NCBI GenBank assembly: GCA_963697705.1 | Contig: CAVOPA010000017.1 | Span: 682,001 to 746,000 of the forward strand | Origin: CAVUCH01 sp963697705 | Lineage (GTDB): Bacteria > Acidobacteriota > Vicinamibacteria > Vicinamibacterales > JAENWD01 | Reading direction: 5' to 3' | DNA length: 64,000 nt | Part shown: one piece after another, positions 26,884 through 35,780 of the stretch | How the letters are laid out: the number at the start of each line of letters is the position of its first letter | Position numbering within the stretch: the stretch's first letter is position 1 | Translations under genes and position numbers: made by a program | Notes under the pieces: generated by a model | Seen by the model: the letters and a program-made list of their open reading frames with translations, nothing else | Told to the model about the DNA's origin: nothing | Database searches by the model: none

Positions 26884-29880
26884 TCAAGCCGTTTTCGAAC
26901 CGCTCAAGAGAGCAACAGGGAAGCGCTCGAGCGCAGCGCCCAGTGCCAGCGCGCAGTTGGCGACAACGGGCGCGCCGGAGAACACGTTCGTCCAGTCCTG
27001 CCCTTTGATGCCCTCTGGCAGCAGCACGCGCGTGTCGCCCCAGAGCTCGGCGCCGATCGGCGCAGTGAGCGGATCCGGCAGCAGCGTCACCGTCAGGCGG
27101 GGGACGACGATGACCGCTGCTCGATCCTCGAACGTGCGGGCGAAGGCGAACACGTGCGCGGCGCGCGTGCCCGCCACCGCGAGCGGCAGGTAGGCGCCGC
27201 GGCGATACAGCTCGGGATCGGCACGCCGTGCGCGCAGTGCCGTGGCGGTGACGTACAGCTTGATGCGGCCGTCAGTCCGGTGGCTCACGAGGTGCGACAG
27301 CCGCTCAGCCGGGTCTGCGTCCAATCCGTTCGTCGCGCCATCGCGGCCCTCGTCATCCGTGAAGTGCAGCTGGGGCAGTGCTGCCAGGAGACGCTGGCGC
27401 TGCGCGTAATCGACCGGGCGGCGGTTGTCCGGATCGACGAGGCTGAAATTCCACACCTCGGTGCCCTGGTAGAAGTCGGGTACGCCGGGCGCCGCGATCT
27501 TGATGAGCGTCTGCGCCAGGCTGTTCCACATCCCGCTCTGCGCCACCCGCGCGGCGAGCCCGCGGAAGTCTGCGATGAACCGCGCTCCGCGTGCCGGATG
27601 CAGCGCCTGTCGGACGAAGTGGCCGACGGCCTCCTCCCACGCCCGGTTGGCGTTCAGCCAGCTGCTGTGGCGCTTCGCCTCGCGCAGCGCCTTGATCATG
27701 TACTCGCAGATCCGCTCCGCGAACTCTTCGCTCGGATTGTGGTCGAAGGCACCGAACGGCCAGGCGCCGAGCAGGGTCTGGTACAGCAGGTACTCCTCGT
27801 TGCGATCCGGCGCCGCGTGCCCGTTCACGGTGGTGTGGTGCCGCTTGTTCAGCCGGGACCAGCGTGCGAGCGCCGATCGCCACGCGCCGGGAATCTCCGA
27901 CAGCACGCTGATGCGCGCGCGCACGTCCTCGCTCCGCTTCGTGTCGTGCGTCGATGTCGTCGAGAGCGCGCACGGCCACTGGCGCTGCCGCTCCGCGAGC
28001 CAGCCGTGCAGGGCGTGAGGTGACACGCCGAAGCGCGCCGGCTCGCCGCCGACCTCGTTGAGCGAGACGAGCCGGTTGTAGATGTAGAACGCCGTGTCTT
28101 CGATGCCCTTGGCGGTCACCGGGCTCGTCGTCTGCTGGAAGCGCGTGACGAACCGCAGGTAGTCGGGGCGCTCGTCTTCCGGGATGTAGTCGGCGCGCTT
28201 GAGCAGCACGTCGCGGATGAAGTCGAACACCTGGCGGGCGGTGGCCGGGTTGCGCCGCTTCGCTTCGTCGACGGCCCGATCGATGTAGAGCGCGTCGCGC
28301 GGGTCGACGGGCTCGGATCCCGCGGTGACGTACGTGCGGTAGACCGGGAAGCACGCGATGATCTCCCGGATCGCGTGCACGAGGCTGTTCAGGGTGAAGT
28401 CACGGTAGTGGCGGTTCCGCTCCGAAAAAAGGTTCAGCCGGTGTGCGAGCACGTTCATTTCGCCGGCCATCGAGACCTGCATGATCAGCTTCTTCTTCTG
28501 ATAGGCGAGGTCGGCGAACGGGGCCCGGTCTCCCGTGAATCGCATATAGATGTCGTCGAAGACTCGCGCATTCGCCGGCTGCACGAGGACGCCATTCACC
28601 GCGTTGGCGAACTCGTACCCGGTCGTGCCATCGACGGGCCAGTCGTCGGGCAGCGGCTCGTCGGGCGCAAGGATCTTCTCGACCACCAGGAACAGCGGCT
28701 GATCGCCGTCGCCCACGCCCAGCTCGCGGGCGCGCGCCTGCAGGCGCCGCAGGTAATCACGCGGATCGTAGAGTCCGTCCACGTGATCGATGCGAAACCC
28801 GGAGATGGCGCGCTCCTGCAGCAGGCGGAACACGAGGCGGTGCGCCCCTTCGAACACGTCCGGATCCTCCATCCGGACGGCAGCGAGCTCGTTGATGTCG
28901 AAGAAGCGCCGGTAGTTGATTTCTTCCGATGCGACGCGCCAGTGGGCGAGGCGATACGCCTGCTCGCCGAGCAGCACATCGAGCAGGTCCATGCTCGACG
29001 GCACGCCAGGATCGCCGTTGAACTGCCGCACGTTCTCGGTGATGAAGGTATCGACGGCCTCGCTGCGGCGCGTGAGATCGCCGAGCCGCCGTTTGGCGAC
29101 TTCCTTCTCCCGCTGGCGTTCGGCCAGCCGCTCCGGATCCTGTTCGTCGCGTGTGGGCAGGCGCTCGAGGCTCGTGATCACGCTGAGCAGCTCGATCAAA
29201 TCGTCATGCTCCTCGCCGAGCTCTTGCGTCAGCACGTCCATCCGGTGACGGAGCACCCGCACGTACGATCGGGGCGCCAGCGGCAGCGTCGTCTCGAAAT
29301 AGCGCACGCAAAAGGCGCCATCCTGGAACACCAGCTGGATTTCGCCGCGCTCGAGCACGGTGCCGTACTGATCGCCGAGGATGGGCAGCAGCACCTTGTG
29401 TGCGAGCTCCGGTTTGAGCGGCTGCCAGTCGATGTCGAACATCTTGGCGTAGCGTGAGCTCGGGCCGTTCTCGAGCACGTCCTGCCACCACCGGTTCCGC
29501 GACCGCGCGATGCCCATGTGATTCGGGACCACGTCGAGCAATTGCCCCATCCCGCGGGCGTGCAACGCGGCAACGAACTGCCGGTACTCCTCCTCGGTGC
29601 CAACTTCCGGGTTGAGGCTGGTCGGATCGGCGACGTCGTACCCGTGCGTGCTGCCAGGCACCGCCTGCAGGTAAGAGGAGCAATAGCAGTCCGTGATCCC
29701 GAGCGCGTCGAGGTACGGAACGAGGCTCGCCGCATCCGCGAACGTGAAGCCGGCGTGGAATTGCAGCCGGTAGGTGGACACCGGAATCCGGCGGCCGGTC
29801 GCTGACGGCGCCAGCCCGGCCACAGCGGTGGCGGTGTCAGGGCTCTCGCTCAACATCTCTGGGCTACTCACCGGGGGCAC
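26884..29880 (-). CDS. treY: Malto-oligosyltrehalose synthase TreY
   Basis: TreY converts the reducing-end glucose link of malto-oligosaccharides from alpha-1,4 to a trehalosyl unit; TreZ then releases trehalose. The 998-residue product begins with VSTYRLQFHAGFTFADAASL, has LDVVPNHMGIARSRNRWWQ, FRIDHVDGLYDPRDYL and TSTHDTKRSEDVRARISVLS, and the C-terminal GVPDFYQGTEVWNFSLVDPD, all diagnostic of TreY. The predicted GTG at 29880 is preceded by GAGGTG very close; a GTG three codons on has better spacing. No treZ or treX is in the window, so the partner must be elsewhere. It is divergent from the lipoprotein gene. Confidence 0.93.
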   Translation of the reverse strand: MPPVSSPEMLSESPDTATAVAGLAPSATGRRIPVSTYRLQFHAGFTFADAASLVPYLDALGITDCYCSSYLQAVPGSTHGYDVADPTSLNPEVGTEEEYRQFVAALHARGMGQLLDVVPNHMGIARSRNRWWQDVLENGPSSRYAKMFDIDWQPLKPELAHKVLLPILGDQYGTVLERGEIQLVFQDGAFCVRYFETTLPLAPRSYVRVLRHRMDVLTQELGEEHDDLIELLSVITSLERLPTRDEQDPERLAERQREKEVAKRRLGDLTRRSEAVDTFITENVRQFNGDPGVPSSMDLLDVLLGEQAYRLAHWRVASEEINYRRFFDINELAAVRMEDPDVFEGAHRLVFRLLQERAISGFRIDHVDGLYDPRDYLRRLQARARELGVGDGDQPLFLVVEKILAPDEPLPDDWPVDGTTGYEFANAVNGVLVQPANARVFDDIYMRFTGDRAPFADLAYQKKKLIMQVSMAGEMNVLAHRLNLFSERNRHYRDFTLNSLVHAIREIIACFPVYRTYVTAGSEPVDPRDALYIDRAVDEAKRRNPATARQVFDFIRDVLLKRADYIPEDERPDYLRFVTRFQQTTSPVTAKGIEDTAFYIYNRLVSLNEVGGEPARFGVSPHALHGWLAERQRQWPCALSTTSTHDTKRSEDVRARISVLSEIPGAWRSALARWSRLNKRHHTTVNGHAAPDRNEEYLLYQTLLGAWPFGAFDHNPSEEFAERICEYMIKALREAKRHSSWLNANRAWEEAVGHFVRQALHPARGARFIADFRGLAARVAQSGMWNSLAQTLIKIAAPGVPDFYQGTEVWNFSLVDPDNRRPVDYAQRQRLLAALPQLHFTDDEGRDGATNGLDADPAERLSHLVSHRTDGRIKLYVTATALRARRADPELYRRGAYLPLAVAGTRAAHVFAFARTFEDRAAVIVVPRLTVTLLPDPLTAPIGAELWGDTRVLLPEGIKGQDWTNVFSGAPVVANCALALGAALERFPVALLSGSKTA

Positions 29881-29953
29881 CTCACGTGTTCAAGGCACGT
29901 GCCATCGGCCGATATTGTCGGGCACTGGAACAAGGCTTGCTGAGGCGCACGGC

Positions 29954-30916
29954 ATGCGCCATCTGTGTATCACGAGCGCCATCGTCGCCAGCCTTTCAGC
30001 CTGGTCGATGGGTTGTGCGCCTGCCCTTCGATCCACCGCGACAGGGCCGCTCGCGCCCCGGCAGATGGCTGAATTCTGGGAAGACGTGGACCCGCGGTCT
30101 CGCGATCTACTGCATGGCGTCGCGGGGCCACACGTGCAGCCCAATCCCGACGCCGTGTACACCGTCAAGGCGACCGACACCATGGGTTTCAGCGTCACCT
30201 ATGACGTCGAAGACGACTCAGGCGTCGAGTGGAGCGTGAAGACCGGCGCCGAAGCGCAGAGCGAGGTCACCTCGTCAAGACTCGTGTGGGCGATGGGATA
30301 TCAGCAGCCGCCGAACGCGTACCTCCCACGCTGGAACTGGCGGCAGGGCGAGGCGCGCCGGCTCGAAAACGGCGGACGATTCCGTCCGAAGCTGCCCACG
30401 CTGACGAACGCCGGCCTCTGGTCGTGGCACGAGAACCCGTTCGTGGGGACACAGGCGTACCGCGGGCTCCTGGTGCTCATGGTCATCCTGAACAGCACCG
30501 ACCTCAAGGACGACAACAACACCATCTACGAACGCCGCGAGGGTGATCGGGTCGCGGGCCGTTGGTACGTGGTCAAGGACCTCGGCGCCACGCTGGGCAC
30601 TACCGGGCGTGTCGATCCCAAACGTAACGACATCGACGCGTTCGAGCCGCACGGGTTCATCACCGGGGTGCGCGGCGGACACGTGACATTCGAGTTCAGG
30701 GGCAGGCACCAGGAGCTGCTGCGCTCGATCACGCCCGACGATGTGGTGTGGATGTGCAACCGGCTCGCTCGCCTCACGCCGGCGCAGTGGCACGATGCGT
30801 TTCGCGCCGGCGGATACGACGACGCCGTGTCGGCACGGTTCATCCGGCGCATCCAGCAGAAGATCGCGGACGGGCAGGCGCTGCACAAGCTGGCGCCGAA
30901 AGGAGGGCGAGGGTGA
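29954..30916 (+). CDS. Lipoprotein with a possible protein-kinase-like fold, next to DUF4956
   Basis: The 320-residue product has a lipobox (SAWSMGC, Cys21), so it should be a lipoprotein. I do not recognise a named family. Several residues are spaced as in kinase-like (CotH/HipA/Fam20-type) folds: Lys96 in EWSVKTG, a Glu at 100 or 104 in EAQSEVTSSRL, the segment MVILNSTDLKDDNN (180-189) like a catalytic loop, and VVKDLGATLG (Asp209) like a DFG motif. The C-terminal DVVWMCNRLARLTPAQWHDAF is helical. The stop overlaps the next gene's GTG. A secreted kinase-like role is inference only. Confidence 0.55.
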   Translation: MRHLCITSAIVASLSAWSMGCAPALRSTATGPLAPRQMAEFWEDVDPRSRDLLHGVAGPHVQPNPDAVYTVKATDTMGFSVTYDVEDDSGVEWSVKTGAEAQSEVTSSRLVWAMGYQQPPNAYLPRWNWRQGEARRLENGGRFRPKLPTLTNAGLWSWHENPFVGTQAYRGLLVLMVILNSTDLKDDNNTIYERREGDRVAGRWYVVKDLGATLGTTGRVDPKRNDIDAFEPHGFITGVRGGHVTFEFRGRHQELLRSITPDDVVWMCNRLARLTPAQWHDAFRAGGYDDAVSARFIRRIQQKIADGQALHKLAPKGGRG

Positions 30917-31680
30917 TCGCACGTGCATGGATCGTCATGGTGCTGCTGCTGTGCACACTCGGCCCGGCGTCGGTGGCGGCGCAGCAGCAGACACACCCGC
31001 TGCAACCCGCGGCCCCGCAAACGGCAGACAGTCCCGCGCACTGGAATCTTCACGAGCAGCTCGAGTCGACGCGGACGGCGCTCGTCAGTCTGCCGATTGC
31101 GGCCGTGCTCGGGGCGGTGCTCGCCTTCCGGCCTCAGCGCCGGGGCACACCGGCCAGGAGCGCCGCCGTCATCCAGACCCAGATGATCCTCGCCGTCGTC
31201 GGCGCGATCGTGATGCTGGTCGTGGGTGCGAGCCTGGCGCGGGCGTTCGGGATCGTGGGTGCGGCGAGCCTGGTCAGGTATCGCGCCAAGGTCGACGATC
31301 CGAAAGACGCCGGCGTGATGTTGTCGACGCTGTCGGTCGGCCTCGCCGCTGGCGTCGGACTGTACGCCCTCGCCGCGGTTGGCACGCTGTTCGTGCTGGG
31401 GATGTTGTGGGTGATTGAATCGCTCGAACCGGAGCGTCGCAAGCTGTTCAATCTGCGCGTAGCGGCCGAGAAGCCAAACGAGCTGCGGCCCTCGCTCGAG
31501 GGGCTGCTGCGGCGTCAGCACATCGATTTCGAGCTGCGCACGACGTCGGACGAAGAGATCTGCTACGAGGTGCAGCTGCCGATCTCGCACCGCACCGATC
31601 GCCTCTCGAATGCAATCCGGGGCCTCGGGCCGGGCAAGCCGACGGCCGTCGAATGGGACGAGAAGAAGTCGAAGGGGTAG
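30913..31680 (+). CDS. DUF4956 membrane protein
   Basis: The 255-residue product has a leader-like first helix (AWIVMVLLLCTLGPASVAAQ), two further helices (LVSLPIAAVLGAVLAF and MILAVVGAIVMLVVGASLAR), and then the DUF4956 core with AFGIVGAASLVRYRAKVDDP and KDAGVMLSTLSVGLAAGVGL, and a final helix. A cytosolic ferredoxin-like tail follows. DUF4956 proteins often neighbour CotH kinase or VTC-type polyphosphate polymerase genes, so its pairing with a kinase-like lipoprotein is consistent. It starts at GTG 30913 (GTGA overlap) with AGGAGGG upstream. Confidence 0.8.
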   Translation: MIARAWIVMVLLLCTLGPASVAAQQQTHPLQPAAPQTADSPAHWNLHEQLESTRTALVSLPIAAVLGAVLAFRPQRRGTPARSAAVIQTQMILAVVGAIVMLVVGASLARAFGIVGAASLVRYRAKVDDPKDAGVMLSTLSVGLAAGVGLYALAAVGTLFVLGMLWVIESLEPERRKLFNLRVAAEKPNELRPSLEGLLRRQHIDFELRTTSDEEICYEVQLPISHRTDRLSNAIRGLGPGKPTAVEWDEKKSKG

Positions 31681-31725
31681 GCGCGGCGCGCGGGCCGCGC
31701 GGTGTGCTGGAGACCGTGGCGAGCG

Positions 31726-32229
31726 TCAGGATCGATAGTTTCCGAACTGGAGGTCGATGCCGAAGTCGTGTCCGCGGAGCAGGCGCATCGCTTCCTGAAG
31801 GTCGTCTTTCGATGGCGCGCTGACCCGCACCTGGTCAGCCTGGATCGCGGCCTGTACCTTTTTGACCTTCTGGTCCTTCAGGAACTTCACGATTTCGCGC
31901 GCGGCGTCACTGGAGATGCCCTGCTGCATCTCGATCGTCCGGCGCACGGTTCCGCCGGCACCGGCTTCGATCTCGCCGGCCTTGAAGTTCTTGACCGGAA
32001 CGTTGCGGCGCACGAGGCGCGTCTGGACGATTTCCCAGAGCGCCTCGATCTTCATGCGGTCGTCAGCCGTGAGCACGAGCGTCTTCTCGGCGGCCTTGAA
32101 CTCGATGTCCGCCTTGGCGCCCTTGAAATCGTAGCGCTGCGCCACTTCCTTGCGGGCCTGGTTCAAGGCGTTGTCGACTTCCTGCAAGTCCACGGTGGAC
32201 GTGACGTCGAACGACGCGACGGTAGCCAT
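31726..32229 (-). CDS. yajQ: YajQ-family (DUF520) nucleotide/c-di-GMP-binding protein
   Basis: The 167-residue product has FDVTSTVDLQEVDNALNQAR, RYDFKGAKADIEF and the C-terminal PSKDDLQEAMRLLRGHDFGI, which are the YajQ family hallmarks. Some YajQ homologues bind cyclic di-GMP and control gene expression. The gene faces away from the response-regulator gene, sharing a gap of about 100 bases. Its stop is 46 bases from the convergent DUF4956 stop. Confidence 0.93.
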   Translation of the reverse strand: MATVASFDVTSTVDLQEVDNALNQARKEVAQRYDFKGAKADIEFKAAEKTLVLTADDRMKIEALWEIVQTRLVRRNVPVKNFKAGEIEAGAGGTVRRTIEMQQGISSDAAREIVKFLKDQKVKKVQAAIQADQVRVSAPSKDDLQEAMRLLRGHDFGIDLQFGNYRS

Positions 32230-32298
32230 GAGGTGATCCTACCAGAGCCGTCCGCGGACAACTGGACGTCGTGTGCACGGCCGGCGTACCGGTTCGAT

Positions 32299-32304
32299 TA
32301 CAAT
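32299..32304 (+). promoter_or_regulatory. Candidate -10 box (TACAAT) for the response regulator
   Basis: TACAAT lies 28 bases before the ATG of the regulator in the divergent yajQ/regulator gap. No good -35 is seen. Confidence 0.35.
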
Positions 32305-32331
32305 CAGCTATCACCGCCAGTAGCCACACTG

Positions 32332-32736
32332 ATGACCAACGAACAGAAGCCGCTCGTGCTCGTGGTTGACGACTACCAGGATGCGCGCGAGATGTATGCG
32401 GAGTACCTGAACTTTTCGGGGTTCCGCGTGATCGAAGCGAGCACGGGGACGGAGGCGGTCGAAAAGGCGTTCGCCCAGCGGCCGGACGTCATCCTGATGG
32501 ATTTGTCGCTGCCCGGCATGGATGGCTGGGCCGCCACCCGTCAGCTGAAGAACGACGAACGCACCAAGAGCATCCCCGTCGTGGCGCTGACGGGCCACGC
32601 CCTCGCCGGCGCGTCCGAGGGCGCGCGGCTGGCTGGGTGCGACGCGTTCGTCACCAAGCCCTGCCTGCCCGACGAGCTCGTGGTCGAGGTCCGCCGCATG
32701 CTGCATCGCGGCAACGGCAGCCCCGCCGGCGCCTGA
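32332..32736 (+). CDS. Stand-alone response regulator receiver protein
   Basis: The 134-residue protein is a single receiver domain: LVVDDYQDAREMYAEYLNF near the start, phosphoacceptor Asp in VILMDLSLPGMDGW, Thr in VVALTGHAL and Lys in FVTKPCLPDEL. It has no output domain, so it resembles CheY-like or DivK-like regulators. The upstream frame is antisense, hence the start at 32332. No histidine kinase is adjacent; the partner is unknown. Confidence 0.9.
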   Translation: MTNEQKPLVLVVDDYQDAREMYAEYLNFSGFRVIEASTGTEAVEKAFAQRPDVILMDLSLPGMDGWAATRQLKNDERTKSIPVVALTGHALAGASEGARLAGCDAFVTKPCLPDELVVEVRRMLHRGNGSPAGA

Positions 32737-32790
32737 CGGGGCGCTGACCGCCGCCTTTCAACGGGACTTCTTCTTGCACTGCCGCAGGGG

Positions 32791-33816
32791 ATGCGTCCGT
32801 GGCTTCCCCTCGTCGTCTGCCTGATGGCGGCCAGCATCTCACCGGTTCCCCGCGCACACGCCACGAATGCGCCTCGGGCTCCGCACCCGCCGGCGATACA
32901 GAAGCCTGCGACTGCAACCCCTCGACAGGCGGCGCAGACTCCGGCCCTTCGGTCGGACGTCCTCGCCGTCCAGGTCCTGCTCGATCGGGCGGGGATCTCA
33001 CCCGGTGAGATCGACGGCGCGGGCGGCTACAATCTGCGCGAGGCGGTCACCGGGTTTCAGCGCGCGCGGAACCTGCCCGACACGGGCCTTCCTGACGCGG
33101 CGGTGATGCAGGCGCTCGGCGCGGGGCAGGGCGACAACGTGCTCACCGACTACACCATCACGGAGGTCGACGTCGCGGGGCCCTTCACCTCCGAGATACC
33201 CGGTGATCTGATGGAACAGGCATCGCTTCCTGCGCTCGGGTACAGCACCGTCCTCGAGATGCTGGGCGAGCGGTTTCACGCCAGCCCGAAACTGCTGCAG
33301 CGCCTGAACCCCGGCGCGACGTTCGCCGTCGCGGGCGAGATCGTCCGCGTCCCGAATGTCCCGCCGCCTCCTCCGCTCGCGCCGCGTGGCACCAATGGCC
33401 TCCCGAGCGTGATCGTCACGGTGTCGAAGAGCGAAAGAACGCTGCGAGTGGCCGGCGAAGACGGCGCGCTGCTGCTGCAGGCGCCAGTGACCGTCGGCAG
33501 CGAGCACGACCCGTTGCCAATCGGTGACTGGGAGGTCACCGGATTGTGGCCAGCCCCCGTCTTCCACTACAACCCCGAGCTGTTCTGGGACGCAGACGAG
33601 TCGCACGCGAAGGCGAACATTCAACCTGGTCCGAACAACCCGGTTGGCGTCATGTGGATCGACCTGACGCGGGACCACTACGGTCTGCACGGCACGCCCG
33701 AGCCGTCAAAGGTCGGCCACACTGAGTCACACGGGTGCGTGCGGTTGACCAATTGGGACGTGATGCGCGTGGCCGCGCTCGTCAAGAAGGGCACGCGCGT
33801 GGTGTTCGAGGAGTAG
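32791..33816 (+). CDS. Secreted L,D-transpeptidase with peptidoglycan-binding domain (YkuD)
   Basis: The 341-residue product has a signal peptide (LPLVVCLMAASISPVPRAHA), a PG-binding module (VLAVQVLLDRAGISPGEIDG to about 110), a linker with a LysM-like stretch, and the YkuD domain with LHGTPEPSKVGHTESHGCVRL (nucleophile Cys316). L,D-transpeptidases form 3-3 cross-links or attach proteins to murein. The start is the ATG at 32791. The M23 peptidase gene follows five bases after its stop, so a joint cell-wall role is likely. Confidence 0.92.
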   Translation: MRPWLPLVVCLMAASISPVPRAHATNAPRAPHPPAIQKPATATPRQAAQTPALRSDVLAVQVLLDRAGISPGEIDGAGGYNLREAVTGFQRARNLPDTGLPDAAVMQALGAGQGDNVLTDYTITEVDVAGPFTSEIPGDLMEQASLPALGYSTVLEMLGERFHASPKLLQRLNPGATFAVAGEIVRVPNVPPPPPLAPRGTNGLPSVIVTVSKSERTLRVAGEDGALLLQAPVTVGSEHDPLPIGDWEVTGLWPAPVFHYNPELFWDADESHAKANIQPGPNNPVGVMWIDLTRDHYGLHGTPEPSKVGHTESHGCVRLTNWDVMRVAALVKKGTRVVFEE

Positions 33817-33821
33817 AGGCT

Positions 33822-34580
33822 GTGCGGCGTCGACTCGCGGCGGTCATCGGCGTGGCATTTTGCGCCGGCGCGCTCACGGCGCTCTGGGCCGACCGGCCCT
33901 GGGACAAACCTGCGCGTTCCGAGGCAATTGCGGCGCGCACCGACGACGCGCTCTCGACCGACGCCCCTGTCAGCGCCGTTGGCACGTACGGCGAGTCCAA
34001 CGGCCACGCTGACGCGCCGCCTCTCGGCGGTGACCCCGTGCCGCCGTTGCCGCCGCCCTCGGACACGATCGGTGGCACTTCGCCGGCGCCCGCGCCCGTG
34101 ACGCCGCCCGCCACCGATGCAGACGACGCCGTGACGTCGAGCGATCTCCGCGAGCGCCGCCTCGTGATTCCCGTGCAAGGCGTGCACGCGACCGAGCTGC
34201 AGCCAACCTTTCACGCACAGCGTGGCACCGGCGAGCACGAGGCCATCGACGTCATGGCCGCGAAAGGCACCCCGGTTCTGGCGGTCGACGATGGCGAGAT
34301 CGCCAAGCTGTTCTACAGCGTGCGGGGCGGCAAGACCATCTACCAGTTCGAGCGCTCGGGCCGCTACTGCTACTACTACGCACACCTGGACCGCTACGCG
34401 AGCGGCCTCGCGGAGAAACAGCAGGTGACGCAAGGTCAGGTGATCGGGTACGTCGGCTCCAGCGGGAACGCGGACGCCGACGCGCCGCATTTGCACTTCG
34501 CGATCTTCCGTCTCGGCCCGGAGAAGCACTGGTGGAAAGGCACCCCGATAGACCCGTACCCCGTGCTCGCGCGCCGGTAA
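33822..34580 (+). CDS. Membrane-anchored M23 (LytM-like) peptidase
   Basis: This 252-residue protein starts at GTG 33822 with GAGGAGTAGAGG just upstream. It has a hydrophobic leader (LAAVIGVAFCAGALTALWA), a Pro/Ala-rich linker, and a C-terminal M23 metallopeptidase domain with the Zn-ligand blocks GTGEHEAIDVMAAKGTPVLA and ADAPHLHFAI. These enzymes cleave peptidoglycan peptide cross-links. The linker resembles periplasmic spacers. It overlaps no gene but is tightly coupled to the L,D-transpeptidase gene, suggesting a murein-remodelling pair. Confidence 0.88.
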   Translation: MRRRLAAVIGVAFCAGALTALWADRPWDKPARSEAIAARTDDALSTDAPVSAVGTYGESNGHADAPPLGGDPVPPLPPPSDTIGGTSPAPAPVTPPATDADDAVTSSDLRERRLVIPVQGVHATELQPTFHAQRGTGEHEAIDVMAAKGTPVLAVDDGEIAKLFYSVRGGKTIYQFERSGRYCYYYAHLDRYASGLAEKQQVTQGQVIGYVGSSGNADADAPHLHFAIFRLGPEKHWWKGTPIDPYPVLARR

Positions 34581-34748
34581 GCGCACCGGCCCCGTGTTGA
34601 ACGTCGCTCGTCTCCCTGCGCTGCGGCGACTCTGTCATCGCCGTCGCCGGTGTGCGAGAGTGTCGCCGCTAATGCGACGAGTCTCTCTGGCGCGAATTCC
34701 GAAGTCGAACCCGATTCCGAACTCCGCACTCCGTCTTCCCCATTCAGA

Positions 34749-35726
34749 ATGGCACGCCTCATCCTCAATCCCGCCGCTGGCACCGACGAGGGCCCGGCCC
34801 TCCTCGCGCGCATCAACGAGCGGTTACGCGCGCACCTCGGCAATCTCGACATCACCATCACCACCGGGCCCGGTGACGCCGAGCGCGCCGGGTTCCGCGC
34901 GGCGAGTGACGGCGAGACGCGGATTGTCGTCGCGGGCGGCGACGGCACGCTCAACGATGTATTGAACGGCGTGCATGCGAGCGGACACCTCGGAGACGTG
35001 GTGTTCGGACTGCTGCCGCTTGGCACCGGCAACGACTTCGCCGCCGTGATCGGAATCCCCATCCCGATTGATGACGCGATTGAAACGCTTGGCGAGGGCC
35101 ACGAAATCGCCGTGGACGTTGGACGGCTCGACGATCGCGTATTCGTGAACGTGTCAGCCGGCGGGTTTGTCGCCGAAGCCTCCGAGGCGGTCACGCCCGA
35201 GCTGAAGACCGTGACCGGCAGGCTCGCGTACCTGATCGGCGGCGCGCAGGCCCTGCTGTCGTACGACCCGGTGCACGCGCGCATCGAGCCGGGGAGGGAA
35301 TCGCATGTGCTCTATCCGAGCGAGTTGCTGGCACGGGTGCCGACGGCTTCGCCCGGCAGCGTCGCTGTGCACGAGCTCGAACTGCAGATGTTCGCCGTCT
35401 GCAACTCGCCGCTGATTGGCGGAGGACGCCTGATCGCTCCCGAGGCGCGCGTGGATGACGGCTGGCTGGACGTATGCGTGATCGAGGCGATGCCGATGCT
35501 GGACTTCGTGACGCTGCTGCGGCAGGTCGCACGTGGCGGCCACCTGGACGACCCGCGCGTCAGCTACTTCAGGACCCGCGACCTGCACCTGCAGTTCGAT
35601 CGGGTGATCAAGGTCAACACCGACGGCCAGGTGCTCGAGGTGCCGTCCTGCCGCTATTCGGTCCTGCCGCGCGCGGCGCGGTTCGTCGCACCCCGGCCGG
35701 GCCCGACGCCGAAGCTCCCGGCATAG
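34749..35726 (+). CDS. Diacylglycerol kinase-family lipid kinase
   Basis: The 325-residue product has ARLILNPAAGTDEGPALL, the active-site VVAGGDGTLNDVLNGV and LLPLGTGNDFAAVIGI, standard for the DAGK/YegS catalytic domain. The later segment NVSAGGFVAEASEAVTPELK and a C-terminal KVNTDGQVLEVPS complete the second domain. It probably phosphorylates a membrane lipid such as diacylglycerol. The ATG at 34749 starts directly at the conserved N-terminus; the region just upstream (34581-34748) has no feature. It is in the same direction as the M23 gene. Confidence 0.9.
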   Translation: MARLILNPAAGTDEGPALLARINERLRAHLGNLDITITTGPGDAERAGFRAASDGETRIVVAGGDGTLNDVLNGVHASGHLGDVVFGLLPLGTGNDFAAVIGIPIPIDDAIETLGEGHEIAVDVGRLDDRVFVNVSAGGFVAEASEAVTPELKTVTGRLAYLIGGAQALLSYDPVHARIEPGRESHVLYPSELLARVPTASPGSVAVHELELQMFAVCNSPLIGGGRLIAPEARVDDGWLDVCVIEAMPMLDFVTLLRQVARGGHLDDPRVSYFRTRDLHLQFDRVIKVNTDGQVLEVPSCRYSVLPRAARFVAPRPGPTPKLPA

Positions 35727-35780
35727 GGGCCGAGTTTCTCGGGCAAGGGGGTCGCTGCACGGTCCTTGTAAGATCGATCG

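Noticed and set aside
26865..26885. tRNA T-arm-like word GGTTCGAACC
   Set aside because: No acceptor, D or anticodon stem can be built around it.
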